In this document: piece after piece, positions 25,573 through 34,598 of the stretch
Position numbering within the stretch: position 1 is the first letter of the stretch
How the letters are laid out: the number at the start of each line of letters is the position of its first letter
DNA from: Crenobacter luteus
GTDB taxonomy: Bacteria; Pseudomonadota; Gammaproteobacteria; Burkholderiales; Chromobacteriaceae
NCBI RefSeq assembly: GCF_004345725.1
Contig: NZ_SLXG01000002.1
Span: forward strand, 1 to 64,000
DNA: 64,000 nt
Direction of reading: 5' to 3'
The notes under the pieces: model-generated
What the model saw: the letters and a program-made list of their open reading frames with translations, nothing else
The model's database searches: none
What the model was told of the DNA's origin: nothing
Translations under genes and position numbers: made by a program

Positions 25573-26196
25573 ATGGCGCCGCTCCACCCGTTGCTGACCC
25601 GCCTCAACCGCTGGCGCTACACGCTGTACGCGCCGATCTACGACCGCGTCGCCGGCGCGTTCGCGCGCCAGCGGCGCCGCGCGATCGCGCTGTTGGCGCC
25701 GCAGCCCGACGAGCGCGTGCTGATCGTCGGCGCCGGCACCGGGCTCGACCTCGACTACCTGCTGGCGCAGCGCGCGCTGACCGCGATCGACCTGACGCCG
25801 GCGATGGTCGACGCGCTGGCCGCGCGCGCCGCGCACCTCGGCCTCGCCGTCGACGCGCGCGTGATGGACGCCGAGGCGCTGGCCTTCCCCGACGAGAGCT
25901 TCGACGCCGTGGTGCTGCACCTGATCCTCGCCGTGGTGCCCGACCCGGTCGCCTGCCTGTCCGAGGTCGAGCGGGTGCTCAAGCCCGGCGGCCGCGTCGT
26001 GGTGTTCGACAAGTTCCTGCCCGACGGCGCGCGCCCGGGCCTCGCGCGCCGGCTGCTCAACCTGATCGCCCGCCTCGTCGCGACCGACATCAACCGGCGG
26101 CTCGGCGATATTCTCGCGGCAACGCGTCTGACGAAAATTCATGACGAAGACGCCGGCTTTGGCGGTTTCTTTCGCATCGCGCTCTTGCGAAAATAG
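25573..26196 (+). CDS. SAM-dependent class I methyltransferase
   Basis: A 207-residue protein with the Rossmann methyltransferase signature ERVLIVGAGTGLDLDYL (motif I), MDAEALAFPDESFDAVVLHL (post-I/motif II) and LKPGGRVVVFDKF. It resembles UbiE/phospholipid N-methyltransferase-like enzymes; the substrate cannot be read from the sequence. ATG 25573 has GAGGGG upstream and lies 10 bp after the GGDEF-EAL stop, so the two are probably co-transcribed with bioH-bioC downstream. Confidence 0.82.
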   Translation: MAPLHPLLTRLNRWRYTLYAPIYDRVAGAFARQRRRAIALLAPQPDERVLIVGAGTGLDLDYLLAQRALTAIDLTPAMVDALAARAAHLGLAVDARVMDAEALAFPDESFDAVVLHLILAVVPDPVACLSEVERVLKPGGRVVVFDKFLPDGARPGLARRLLNLIARLVATDINRRLGDILAATRLTKIHDEDAGFGGFFRIALLRK

Positions 26197-26220
26197 CCTT
26201 TTTCCCCCACCTGCCCACCC

Positions 26221-26985
26221 ATGAGCGTTTTCATCGAGACCACCGGCCGCGGGCCGGACGTGGTCTTCCTGCACGGCTGGGGCCTGCACGGCGGCGTGTT
26301 CGAACGCCAGGCCGAGCGGCTGGCCGACCGCTTCACCGTCCACCGGGTCGACCTGCCCGGCCACGGCCACAGCCCCTTGGACGGGGCCGCCGGCCCGGCC
26401 GACGTCGCCGACCGTCTGGCCGGCCACTTCCCGTTGCCGGTGCAGCTGGTCGGCTGGTCGCTCGGCGGCCTGATCGCGCAGCACTGGGCCGCGCGGCACC
26501 CCGAGCGCGTCAAGAGCGTCGCGCTGGTGGCGAGCAGCCCGCGCTTCGTGCGCGACGACGGCTGGCCGCACGCGCAGAGCCGCGAGGCGATCGAGACCGT
26601 CGGCGCCAACCTGGCCGGCGCGTTCGAGCTGACGCTGCAGCGTTTCCTCGGCCTGCAGCTTCTGGGCGCGCCCGACGCGCGCGACACGCTGAAGGCCTTG
26701 AAGGACACGCTGTTCGCGCACGGCCGTCCGGTCGGCCTTGCGGCGGCGCTGTCGTGGCTGCTCGACGACGACGCGCGGCCGCTGGCGCGCGATATCGGTT
26801 GCCCGGTCGAACTCTTTTACGGCGCGCGCGACATGATCACGCCGCTGTCCGCCGGCCGCTGGTTGGCCGAGGCGCTGCCCGACGCGACGCTGACGGTGTT
26901 CGAGCAGGCCTCGCACGCGCCCTTCCTGTCGCACGAATCCGACTTTGCCGTGGCGCTGGTGCGCCACCTGGAACAACACGCATGA
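26221..26985 (+). CDS. bioH: pimeloyl-ACP methyl ester esterase
   Basis: A 254-residue alpha/beta hydrolase that removes the methyl group from pimeloyl-ACP methyl ester and so ends pimeloyl synthesis. The triad is Ser80 in GWSLGG, Asp in GARDMITP and His in ASHAPFLS; the oxyanion HGWG is at 19-22. The bioC ATG overlaps the stop codon (ATGA), the usual bioH-bioC pairing, which supports BioH over other hydrolases of this fold. Repeat copy at 26863. Confidence 0.93.
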   Translation: MSVFIETTGRGPDVVFLHGWGLHGGVFERQAERLADRFTVHRVDLPGHGHSPLDGAAGPADVADRLAGHFPLPVQLVGWSLGGLIAQHWAARHPERVKSVALVASSPRFVRDDGWPHAQSREAIETVGANLAGAFELTLQRFLGLQLLGAPDARDTLKALKDTLFAHGRPVGLAAALSWLLDDDARPLARDIGCPVELFYGARDMITPLSAGRWLAEALPDATLTVFEQASHAPFLSHESDFAVALVRHLEQHA

Positions 26986-27887
26986 GCGAACCGTTTTACA
27001 CCGACAAGGCGCAGGTGCGCGCCGCCTTCGAGCGCGCCGCGACCCGCTACGACTCCGCCGCCGTGCTGCAGCGCGAGGTGTCCGACCGCATGGCCGAGCG
27101 CCTCGACTACATCAAGGTCGCGCCGCCGGTGATCCTCGACGCCGGCAGCGGTACCGGCTACGGCGCCGCCGCGCTGAAGGCGCGCTACCCGGACGCGCGC
27201 GTCGTCGAGCTCGACCTCGCGCACGCGATGCTCGCCGCCAGCCGCGAGAAGCAGAAGGACGGCGCCGGCTTTCTGGGGCGCTTGCTGAAGAAGGCGCCGT
27301 GGCAGGTGTGCGCCGACATCGAGCGGCTGCCGCTGGCCGACGAGAGCGTCGACATGATCTGGTCCAACCTCGCGATCCAGTGGGTCAACGTGCCGGACGG
27401 CGTGTTCGCCGAGTTCCGCCGCGTATTGAAGCCGGACGGGCTGTTGATGTTCTCGACGCTCGGCCCGGACACGCTGTGCGAGCTGCGCGGCGCCTTCGCC
27501 GGTGTCGACGGCGCGACCCACGTCAACCAGTTCATCGACATGCACGACCTCGGCGACGCGCTGCTCTCGGGCGGCTTCGCGACGCCGGTGATGGACATGG
27601 AGAAGATCGTGCTGACCTACGACGACGCGCGCGGCGTGATGCAGGACCTCAAGGCGATCGGCGCGCACAACGTCACCGACGGCCGCCGCCGCGGCCTGTT
27701 GGGCAAGCACGCCTGGCAGGGCGTGGTCGAGCGCTACGAGGCGCACCGTCGCGACGGGAAACTCCCGGCCACCTACGAGGTCGTATACGGCCACGCCTGG
27801 AAGGGCAGCCCGAAACCCAAGGGCAACGCGCTGCCCGACGGGCGCCAGGTGATCGAGTTCGTCAGGCGCGGCGACGCTTCGCGCTGA
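26982..27887 (+). CDS. bioC: malonyl-ACP O-methyltransferase
   Basis: A 301-residue SAM-dependent enzyme that methylates malonyl-ACP to disguise it for the fatty-acid elongation cycle in pimeloyl synthesis. Marks: FERAATRYDSAAVLQREVSDRM (the family N-terminus), ILDAGSGTGYGAAAL, SNLAIQWVNVPDGVFAEFRRVLK and LMFSTLGPDTLCELR, and KAIGAHNVTDGRRRGLLG. Coupled to bioH by a 4-bp overlap. Followed by a repeat-pair hairpin. Confidence 0.95.
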   Translation: MSEPFYTDKAQVRAAFERAATRYDSAAVLQREVSDRMAERLDYIKVAPPVILDAGSGTGYGAAALKARYPDARVVELDLAHAMLAASREKQKDGAGFLGRLLKKAPWQVCADIERLPLADESVDMIWSNLAIQWVNVPDGVFAEFRRVLKPDGLLMFSTLGPDTLCELRGAFAGVDGATHVNQFIDMHDLGDALLSGGFATPVMDMEKIVLTYDDARGVMQDLKAIGAHNVTDGRRRGLLGKHAWQGVVERYEAHRRDGKLPATYEVVYGHAWKGSPKPKGNALPDGRQVIEFVRRGDASR

Positions 27888-27899
27888 GTCCGCATCCCC

Positions 27900-27938
27900 A
27901 AGGTTGGCCGAGACGACACGTGCGCTCGGCCAACGTCT
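27900..27938 (+). terminator. hairpin from a TTGGCCGAG inverted pair after bioC
   Basis: AAGGTTGGCCGAG and CTCGGCCAACGTCTTT (copies at 27904-27912 and 27925-27933) form a 10-bp stem with a 12-base loop; GTCTTT follows. It separates bioC from the patatin-like gene. Confidence 0.65.
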
Positions 27939-27952
27939 TTCATGGATACCGC

Positions 27953-28858
27953 ATGCTTTCCCGATTGAATCTCAAGCGTAGTCTTGCCCTCGCCGGCCTC
28001 GTGTTCGTCGCCGCCTGCACCACCCCGACCGCGCCGGTCAAGCCCGCCGAAGTCAAGCCGCCGCCGAAACTCAAGGTCGCGCTGGCGCTCGGCGGCGGCG
28101 CCGCCAAGGGCTTCGCCCACATCGGCGTGATCAAGGTGCTCGAGCAGGCCGGCATCCCGGTCGACATCGTCACCGGCACCAGCGCCGGCAGCGTGGTCGG
28201 CAGCCTGTACGCGTCGGGGCTTTCCGGCATCGAACTGCAGAAGAAGGCGATCGAGCTCGACGAGAAGCAGCTGGCCGACGTGACGCTGTCGACCAGCGGC
28301 TTCATCAAGGGCGAGGCGCTGGCCGGCTTCGTCAACCAGATGGTCGGCAACCGGCCGATCGAGAAGCTCGCGCGCCCGTTCGGCGCGGTCGCGACCGACC
28401 TCGACTCCGGCGAGAAGAAGGTGTTCCGCAGCGGCAACACCGGCCAGGCGGTGCGCGCCTCGGCCAGCATCCCGAACGTGTTCCAGCCGGTGGCGATCGG
28501 CGGCCGCCGCTACGTCGACGGCGGGCTGGTGTCGCCGGTGCCGGTCAGCGCCGCGCGCGAGATGGGCGCCGACTTCGTGATCGCGGTCGACATCTCGGCG
28601 CGGCCGCAGGGCGGCGCCGGCGGCTTCCTCGCGATGTTCGACCAGAGCATCAACATCATGAACAAGGTCGCGCTGGCGCAGGAGCTCAAGCAGGCCGACG
28701 TGATCATCCGCCCGCAGGTGCAGAAGCTCGGCGGCACCGCGTTCGCGGCGCGCAACCAGACCATCCTCGAGGGCGAGCGCGTCGCGCTGCTGGCGGTGCC
28801 GGTGATCAAGAAGGCGCTGGCGCAAAAGGCGGGGCTGATCGACGCCAAACGCAGCTGA
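27953..28858 (+). CDS. patatin-like phospholipase lipoprotein
   Basis: A 301-residue predicted lipoprotein (signal peptide with VAAC, lipidated Cys22) with a patatin domain. The oxyanion loop GGGAAKGFAHIGV, nucleophile Ser77 in GTSAGS and the catalytic Asp in YVDGGLVSPVPVSAA form the Ser-Asp dyad of patatin/RssA-like serine hydrolases. It probably hydrolyses acyl chains of envelope lipids. ATG 27953 gives the positively charged signal-peptide start MLSRLNLKRSLALAG. Single gene downstream of the bioC terminator. Confidence 0.88.
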   Translation: MLSRLNLKRSLALAGLVFVAACTTPTAPVKPAEVKPPPKLKVALALGGGAAKGFAHIGVIKVLEQAGIPVDIVTGTSAGSVVGSLYASGLSGIELQKKAIELDEKQLADVTLSTSGFIKGEALAGFVNQMVGNRPIEKLARPFGAVATDLDSGEKKVFRSGNTGQAVRASASIPNVFQPVAIGGRRYVDGGLVSPVPVSAAREMGADFVIAVDISARPQGGAGGFLAMFDQSINIMNKVALAQELKQADVIIRPQVQKLGGTAFAARNQTILEGERVALLAVPVIKKALAQKAGLIDAKRS

Positions 28859-28924
28859 CGCGGCGCACAATCCGGGCTATACCGTGCGGGGAAGCCGTCC
28901 ACTTCAGCCCGCAAGGAGAGTCGC

Positions 28925-29584
28925 ATGATCACGCTGTACGGCGCTGCGCTGTCGCCGCATTACACCAAGGTCAGGATCGCGCTGATCGAGAAGGGGGTGA
29001 ATTACCGCGAAGTCCCCACCTCGCCGAGCCAGAGCGAGGCCTTCCTCGCCAAAAGCCCGCTGGGCAAGATCCCGTGCGTCGAGATCAACGGCCAGCCGCT
29101 GGCCGAGTCGGGCGCCATCGTCGAATGGCTCGAGGACGCCTACCCGACCGCGGCGCTGCTGCCCGACTCGCCCCTGGCGCGCGCGCAGGTGCGCGAGCTG
29201 GCCGGCTTTCTCGAGTACGGCCTCTTGGAGGCGGCGCGGCCCTTGATGAGCGAGTGGCTGTGGGGCCACCACCAGAACGAGGCGCAGCGCGCGCACGCGA
29301 CCGACCGCATCGAGCGCGGTCTCGCCGCGGTGCTGCTGCGCGCGCGCTTTGCGCCGTGGCTGGCCGGGGAGGCGTTCACGCTGGCCGACGTGGTCGCCGC
29401 GGCGGTGCTGCCCGTCGTCGCGCGCTCGACGCAGGCGGTGCTCGGCCGCGACCTGGTCGCCGAGGTGCCGGACCTGGTCGATTACCTCGACCGGCTCGCC
29501 GTGCGGCCCAGCGTCGCCGATACCTGGGCCGCGCGCGACGCGATGCTGGACGACATCCGCGAAGGGCGGCTCGAACTGCTGTAA
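28925..29584 (+). CDS. glutathione S-transferase family protein
   Basis: A 219-residue cytoplasmic protein. The N-terminal thioredoxin-like domain has SPHYTKVRIALIEKG (glutathione thiol-activating Ser/Tyr/Cys position occupied by Ser-Pro-His), SPLGKIPCVEI (cis-Pro) and LAESGAIVEWLE (gamma-glutamyl-binding ESxAI). The C-terminal half is helical with FTLADVVAAAVLP. It may conjugate or reduce using glutathione; the substrate is unknown. Good ribosome-binding site AAGGAG. It is closed by a strong repeat-pair terminator. Confidence 0.85.
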   Translation: MITLYGAALSPHYTKVRIALIEKGVNYREVPTSPSQSEAFLAKSPLGKIPCVEINGQPLAESGAIVEWLEDAYPTAALLPDSPLARAQVRELAGFLEYGLLEAARPLMSEWLWGHHQNEAQRAHATDRIERGLAAVLLRARFAPWLAGEAFTLADVVAAAVLPVVARSTQAVLGRDLVAEVPDLVDYLDRLAVRPSVADTWAARDAMLDDIREGRLELL

Positions 29585-29593
29585 ACGAAGAAG

Positions 29594-29634
29594 AAACAGG
29601 CTCGGCCAACCGTGACGGTTGGCCGAGCCTGTTT
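29594..29634. terminator. terminator from a TTGGCCGAG inverted pair, between GST and Nudix genes
   Basis: A 19-bp perfect stem (29594-29612 with 29616-29634) closed by TGA, containing copies at 29601-29609 and 29619-29627. AAACAGG and CCTGTTT flank it, so it works for the plus-strand GST and the convergent minus-strand Nudix gene. Confidence 0.88.
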
Positions 29635-29643
29635 GCGTCGGGC

Positions 29644-30048
29644 TCAGAAGCGCGCGCTCCGGACCGCGCCGTCGTAGTTCAGGCAGTCGTCGACGCGGCG
29701 GCGTTGCACCGCCGACAGCTCCGACAACGCGAAGTAGCGCCACGCGCTGTGCTCGTCGCCGAGCGTGATGACGGCGCCTTCGGGCAGCGCGCAGTGGAAG
29801 ATGAAGGCTTGCGAGGCGTAGGCGGCGTGGTAGTAGACGCCGGTCAGCCGGTGCACGACGACGTCGACGCCGAGCTCCTCGCGGCACTCGCGCACGAGCG
29901 CCTCGTGGATGGTCTCGCCCGGCTCGAGCGCGCCGCCGGGCAGGCCCCAGCCGAAGTCGCCGTAGTTCGCTTTCAGCTGCAGCACGCGGCCGGCGGCGTC
30001 GACGATGACGGCGTGCGCGCTGAGGCGGAAGCGGTCGTCGAAGGCCAT
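29644..30048 (-). CDS. Nudix hydrolase
   Basis: A 134-residue protein with the complete Nudix box GGALEPGETIHEALVRECREELGV cited here by its ends: GGALEPGE at about residue 38 and REELGV-like CREELGVDV. Members cleave nucleoside diphosphates linked to another moiety with Mg2+. The N-terminal RLSAHAVIVDAAGRVLQLK is usual for this fold. Substrate unknown. It starts 12 bp after the SelT/W-like gene, probably one transcript. Confidence 0.88.
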   Translation of the reverse strand: MAFDDRFRLSAHAVIVDAAGRVLQLKANYGDFGWGLPGGALEPGETIHEALVRECREELGVDVVVHRLTGVYYHAAYASQAFIFHCALPEGAVITLGDEHSAWRYFALSELSAVQRRRVDDCLNYDGAVRSARF

Positions 30049-30060
30049 CGGCGCTTCCGC

Positions 30061-30354
30061 TCAGGCGAGCGGGCGCTCGCTGTGACCGAGCGGTTTGTCG
30101 GGCGCGACCGCGTCGCGCACGCGCTGCTTGAGCTCGCGCAGCTCAGGAAAGCCGCCGTCGCGCTTGCGGTCCCACAGCAGCGCGTCGTCGGCCCAGACCT
30201 GGAACACGCCGCCGCTGCCGGGGATCAGCGCCACTTCGCCGAGCTCGGCCTCGAAGGTGGTCAGCAGCTCCTGCGCGGTCCAGGCGGCGCGCATCAGCCA
30301 GCGGCAGCCGGTGCAGTAATGGATGGCGAGGCGGGGGCGGACGGGGTCGTTCAT
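30061..30354 (-). CDS. SelT/SelW/SelH (Rdx) family thioredoxin-like protein
   Basis: A 97-residue protein with the redox motif CTGC in LAIHYCTGCRWLMRAAWTAQE and the conserved GSGGVFQVWADDALLWDRKRDGG strand-turn region (SGxFEV...W). It is the cysteine form of the selenoprotein W-like Rdx family, of unknown redox partner. It is the first gene of a pair with the Nudix gene. Confidence 0.85.
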   Translation of the reverse strand: MNDPVRPRLAIHYCTGCRWLMRAAWTAQELLTTFEAELGEVALIPGSGGVFQVWADDALLWDRKRDGGFPELRELKQRVRDAVAPDKPLGHSERPLA

Positions 30355-30363
30355 GGCGGGCTC

Positions 30364-30390
30364 GGGAAAAAAGAAGGCGCCGCAGGCGCC
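30364..30390 (-). terminator. intrinsic terminator downstream of the EAL phosphodiesterase
   Basis: On the minus strand GGCGCC-TGC-GGCGCC is followed by TTCTTTTTT. It ends transcription from the phosphodiesterase gene before the SelT/W-like gene. The gap 30391-30600 shows no gene; GGACCGTGGGCGGTCC there is a minor palindrome. Confidence 0.75.
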
Positions 30391-30600
30391 CTGTTGCTAT
30401 TGTCGTTCGGGACCGTGGGCGGTCCGCTCCTCCATCGTCGCGAGTCGTATCTTGGCGTGAACTTGGCGTCTCTGTCTGATGGGGCCTGCGGCGGGGGACA
30501 AGGCCGGACGGCGTCCGATTGTTGAACAATCCCCGCGCCAGAGTCTGCCGCAAGCGCACCAGGCGAACAAGGACGGGATGCATGCGGGTGCCGCGGTGTT

Positions 30601-33348
30601 TCATTGCCGCAACGTCTCGTCGCCGGCGCGCGCGGCCCACGGCGCGTCGAGGAAGCGGTCCATCGCGTCGGCGTCCAGCGGGCGCGACAGGAAAAAGCCC
30701 TGCGCGAAGTCGCAGCCGACCTCGGCGAGGAAGGCGAGCTGGCGCGCGTTCTCGACGCCCTCGCCGGTCACCTTGGCGCCCAGCGCGTGGCCCATCGCGA
30801 CGATCATGCGCACCAGGCTCGCGGCCTGCGCGTTGTCGGGCACGTGCAGCAGGAAGTCGCGGTCTATCTTCAGCTTTTCGGCCGGGAAGCGGCGCAGGTA
30901 GCTGAACGAGGCGTAACCGGTGCCGAAGTCGTCGATCGCCAAGCGTATGCCCTGCGCGCGCAGCGCGGCGACGTTGCGGTCTATCGTCGCCGAGTGGCTG
31001 AGCGCGAGGCTTTCGGTCACCTCGAGTTCGAGCGCCTCCGCCGGCAGCCGGTGCGCGTCGAGCAGCGCGGCGGTGCGCGCGGCGAACGATTCGTTCTCCA
31101 GTTGCACCAGCGAGACGTTGACCGACACGGTGAAGCCGCCGTGGCCGGCGGCGCGCCAGCGTGCCGCCTGCGCGCAGGCGGTCGCGAGCGCCCATTCGCC
31201 GACGTCGACGATCAACCCGGTCTCCTCGGCCAACGGGATGAAGTCGGCCGGCGGGATCATGCCGCGCTCCGGGTGCTGCCAGCGCAGCAGCGCCTCTGCG
31301 CCGGCGACGCGGCGGCCGTCCGGCGTCAGGTAGGGCTGGTAGTGGAGCGCGAGCTGGCCGGCCTCGGCCGCGCCGCGCAGGTCGTGCGCCAGCTGCTGGC
31401 GGCGCAGCCATTCGTCGCTCATGCTCAGGTCGAAGCGCCGCCAGCCGTTGCCCGGCTGCGCGCGTGCGGTCTGCAGCGCCAGTTCGGCGTGGTCGACCAG
31501 CTTGCGCGCGGCGCGCGCGTCGTGCAGGTCGTAGGGGTAGATCGCCAGGCCGCCGCGCAGCACCGGCTGCGGCGTCGCCGGCCCCTCGCCGCGCGCGGGC
31601 AGCGTGGCGGCGCGCGTCAGCTCGTCGGCGCGCCGCTCGATCGCCGCCGCGTCGCGGCCGGCCAGCGTCAGGCAGAAGCGGTTGTCGGCCGAGCGCGCCA
31701 GCATCTCGCCGGTCTGCAAGAAGCGTTCGAGCCGCTCGCCGAGCGCCGCGATCAGCTGGTCGCCGTGCTCGCGGCCGTACAGGCCGTTGATGCTGGCCAG
31801 CCCCTCGATCGCGATCAGGAAGCAGCCGAACGGCCGACCTTCGCCCTGCGCGATCTGCTCGTCCAGCTGCATCATCAGCCGCGCGCGGTTGGGCAGGCCG
31901 GTGAAGCGGTCGTAGTAGAACTGGCGGTAGAGCTCGCCCTCGGCCTCGAGGCGGGCGCCCGATTCGAGCACCAGCGCGACCACGTCGGCGGCCGAGCTGA
32001 CGAAGTTGACCTCGTCCTGGTGCCAGACGCGCCCGGCGCGGCGGTCTTCGACGCAGATCACGCCATACTCGCGGCCGCCCAGCACGATGGCGGCGTCCAG
32101 CATCGACTCGATGCGGTGCGGGAACAGGTAGCCGCGCAGGCTGACCAGCCGGGGGTCGCGGCGCGCCTGCGAGGCGACCAGCACGCGCGAGCGGCCGAGC
32201 GCGGCGAAATAGTCGGGGTGTTCGGCCACCGTCAGCCGCGCGCCGCGCAGCGGGGCCGGGCCCTGGTCGACGCCGGCCAGGCATTCGAGCTCGCGCTTGT
32301 CGGCCGAGAAGCGCCACAGGCTGACGCGCGGCGCGTCGAGGGTGCTAGCGATCGCCGCCACCAGCGCGTCGAGGTAGTCGGGTAGCGCGTCGGCGTCCTC
32401 GCGGCGGCCGACCACCAGCTCGCGCAGCGTCGCGCCCTGGCGGGCCAGTCGCTCGGTGACCGCGCGGTGCGCGCGCTCGCTACGGCGCGCGCGGCGCAGG
32501 ATGAAGGCGGCGAGCGCCGCCAGCAGCAGGAACAGGCCGGCAAAGCGCGGCAGCAGTTCGGCGCGCAGTCCGCCGCCGGGCGTCGCCTCGCTCCAGCTCA
32601 GCCAGCCTATCGCCTCGCCGTTGACGTCGTTCAGCCGCAGGCCGACGCGCGGCGGCTCGGGCGCAGCGAAGCCCAGACGCATCGCGTGGACCGCGCGGTT
32701 TCGGGCCAGTTGTTCGAGCAGCGCCGGGCCGAATTCGCGCGCGAACAGCAGGTAGCGGCGCGGCGCGGCGCGCTCCGGCGTGCGGCTCTCCGGCACCACG
32801 CGCTGCAGCGCGGTGAGCAAGAAGCGCGGCCGGCCGCCGGGGCCGTCGACGCGCACCAGCGTGCTCGGGTAGCCCTGGCTGCCGTAGGGGTCGTAGCGGT
32901 CGACGCTGCGGCGCAGGCTTTGCCACTGCGCCGCGGTGAACAGCTCGCGCCGGTCGGCCCCGCTCGCGATGCGGCCGTCGCGCACCGTGTAGAGCGGCGT
33001 GCCGTCGGCGTCGAGCAACTGGGCGAGGCCGATGTCGAAGTTGCGCTGGATCGAGCCGGTCAGGTTGTCGCGCAGCCAGGCCGCGTCGACGGCCGGCTGC
33101 GCGGTCGCGTCGTACATCGCGTCCCAGACGGTGTAGTCGGCCAGGCGCATGTTCAGCGCGTCGCGCTGCATGTCGATCTCGTGCGCCATCTGCGCGACGG
33201 AGAAGCGGCGGTGGCGGGCGTCGGCCTCGCGGCTGGCGAACTCGATCATCAGCCAGCAGCCGGCGACGCCGGTCAGCATGAGCAGCGCCAGCAGCCAGGC
33301 GGGCTGGGTCAGCCGGCGCAGCGGCGACAGGGGCGGGCTTGAGCTCAT
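30601..33348 (-). CDS. membrane CHASE4-GAF-(degenerate GGDEF)-EAL c-di-GMP phosphodiesterase
   Basis: A 915-residue inner-membrane protein: TM1 (about 15-35), periplasmic CHASE4-type sensor (about 40-255, with DYTVWDAMYDAT and NFDIGLAQLLDADG), TM2 (about 265-285), GAF domain (about 310-460), a GGDEF domain and an EAL domain. The cyclase motif is lost: SADNRF stands at about residues 552-557. The EAL domain is complete (GAEALLRW with E685, DDFGTGYASFSYL, TGEGVEN), so the protein should only degrade c-di-GMP, the GGDEF part perhaps binding GTP. It is divergent from the glycerophosphodiesterase gene. Confidence 0.9.
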   Translation of the reverse strand: MSSSPPLSPLRRLTQPAWLLALLMLTGVAGCWLMIEFASREADARHRRFSVAQMAHEIDMQRDALNMRLADYTVWDAMYDATAQPAVDAAWLRDNLTGSIQRNFDIGLAQLLDADGTPLYTVRDGRIASGADRRELFTAAQWQSLRRSVDRYDPYGSQGYPSTLVRVDGPGGRPRFLLTALQRVVPESRTPERAAPRRYLLFAREFGPALLEQLARNRAVHAMRLGFAAPEPPRVGLRLNDVNGEAIGWLSWSEATPGGGLRAELLPRFAGLFLLLAALAAFILRRARRSERAHRAVTERLARQGATLRELVVGRREDADALPDYLDALVAAIASTLDAPRVSLWRFSADKRELECLAGVDQGPAPLRGARLTVAEHPDYFAALGRSRVLVASQARRDPRLVSLRGYLFPHRIESMLDAAIVLGGREYGVICVEDRRAGRVWHQDEVNFVSSAADVVALVLESGARLEAEGELYRQFYYDRFTGLPNRARLMMQLDEQIAQGEGRPFGCFLIAIEGLASINGLYGREHGDQLIAALGERLERFLQTGEMLARSADNRFCLTLAGRDAAAIERRADELTRAATLPARGEGPATPQPVLRGGLAIYPYDLHDARAARKLVDHAELALQTARAQPGNGWRRFDLSMSDEWLRRQQLAHDLRGAAEAGQLALHYQPYLTPDGRRVAGAEALLRWQHPERGMIPPADFIPLAEETGLIVDVGEWALATACAQAARWRAAGHGGFTVSVNVSLVQLENESFAARTAALLDAHRLPAEALELEVTESLALSHSATIDRNVAALRAQGIRLAIDDFGTGYASFSYLRRFPAEKLKIDRDFLLHVPDNAQAASLVRMIVAMGHALGAKVTGEGVENARQLAFLAEVGCDFAQGFFLSRPLDADAMDRFLDAPWAARAGDETLRQ

Positions 33349-33496
33349 CTAGGGGGACGGCGCGGTAATCGGAATGCAAACATGATAGCGGTTCGGCGTG
33401 CCATGTGGAAAACCTGTCGGCGCGCCGGCGCGGGCGTGCGCCCGCCGTCCATAATGCCAGGGAGCCGGCCGCTGCCGGGCCGGCGAGGAGGTGCCG

Positions 33497-34546
33497 ATGT
33501 TTCCGACCCTGGACGGCGCGCCGCCGCTGGTGATCGCGCACCGCGGCGCCTCGGGCGCGCTGCCCGAGCACACGCTCGAGGCCTACGCGCGCGCGGCCTT
33601 GCTGGGCGCCGACTATCTCGAGCCCGACCTGGTCGCGACGCGCGACGGCGCGCTGATCGCGCGCCACGAGCCCGACCTGACCGACAGTACCGACGTCGCG
33701 TCGCGGCCGGAGTTCGCCGCGCGCCGGCGCACCGCCGTCATCGACGGGCGCGCGCGCGAGGGCTGGTTCGCCTGCGACTTCACGTTGGCCGAGGTCGCCA
33801 CGCTGTGCGCGGTACAGCCGTGGCCGGAGCGGCCGCAGCGCTTCAACGGCCGCTTCGCGATCCCGACCTTCGACGCCGTGCTCGCGCTGCGCGCGCGGCT
33901 GTCGCGCCGGCTCGGCCGCGCGATCGGCGTCTACCCCGAGACCAAGCACCCGAGCTGGCACGCGGCCATCGGCCTGCCGCTCGAGGGCGCGCTGGTGGCG
34001 GCGCTGGCGCGCCACGGCCTGAACGCGCGCGCCGCGCCGGTGTTCATCCAGAGCTTCGAGACCGCCAATCTGAAGGCGCTCGCCGCGCGCACTCCGGTGC
34101 GGAAGGTGCTGCTGATCGACGGCGACGCGGTGCGGCCGGACGGCGGCGTCGACGCCGGGTCGCCGTACGACTTCGTGCTGGCCGGCGATCCGCGCCGCTA
34201 CGGCGAGCTCGTCACGCCCGAGGGCCTGGCCGAGGTGCGGCGCTTCGCCGACGCGATCGGGCCGTGGAAGGCCTACATCGTGCCGGCGTTTCCCGACCCG
34301 GCCGGCGGCCCGGCGCGGCTCCTGGCGCCGACCTCGCTGATCGGCGACGCGCACGCCGCCGGCCTCGCGGTGCACGCCTTCACCTTCCGCGACGAGCCGC
34401 GCTGGCTCGCCGCCGACTACCGGGGCGATCCGGCCGCCGAGTACCGGCTGTTCTATTCGCTCGGCGTCGACGGCGTGTTCAGCGACTTCGCCGGCACCGC
34501 GCTGGCCGCGCGCCGCGCGATGGCGGCCGGCGTCGTCGTCCGCTAG
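33497..34546 (+). CDS. glycerophosphodiester phosphodiesterase, GlpQ-like
   Basis: A 349-residue GDPD-family TIM-barrel enzyme that splits glycerophosphodiesters into glycerol-3-phosphate and an alcohol. The catalytic His15 in IAHRGASG, metal ligands E42 and D44 in YLEPDL and His57 in ARHEPDL are present, with [10 protein letters not shown] and FIQSFE further on. No signal peptide, so it is likely cytoplasmic, unlike periplasmic GlpQ of E. coli. ATG 33497 was preferred over GTG 33491 because GAGGAGG is correctly spaced from it. Confidence 0.9.
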   Translation: MFPTLDGAPPLVIAHRGASGALPEHTLEAYARAALLGADYLEPDLVATRDGALIARHEPDLTDSTDVASRPEFAARRRTAVIDGRAREGWFACDFTLAEVATLCAVQPWPERPQRFNGRFAIPTFDAVLALRARLSRRLGRAIGVYPETKHPSWHAAIGLPLEGALVAALARHGLNARAAPVFIQSFETANLKALAARTPVRKVLLIDGDAVRPDGGVDAGSPYDFVLAGDPRRYGELVTPEGLAEVRRFADAIGPWKAYIVPAFPDPAGGPARLLAPTSLIGDAHAAGLAVHAFTFRDEPRWLAADYRGDPAAEYRLFYSLGVDGVFSDFAGTALAARRAMAAGVVVR

Positions 34547-34557
34547 CGCCGGAAACG

Positions 34558-34589
34558 GCCCGGCCGACCCGAGATCGGGTCGGCCGGGC
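34558..34589. terminator. bidirectional hairpin terminator
   Basis: GCCCGGCCGACCC pairs perfectly (13 bp) with GGGTCGGCCGGGC around GAGATC, between convergent glycerophosphodiesterase and PCu(A)C genes. There is no T run. Confidence 0.7.
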
Positions 34590-34598
34590 GCGGGGGGC

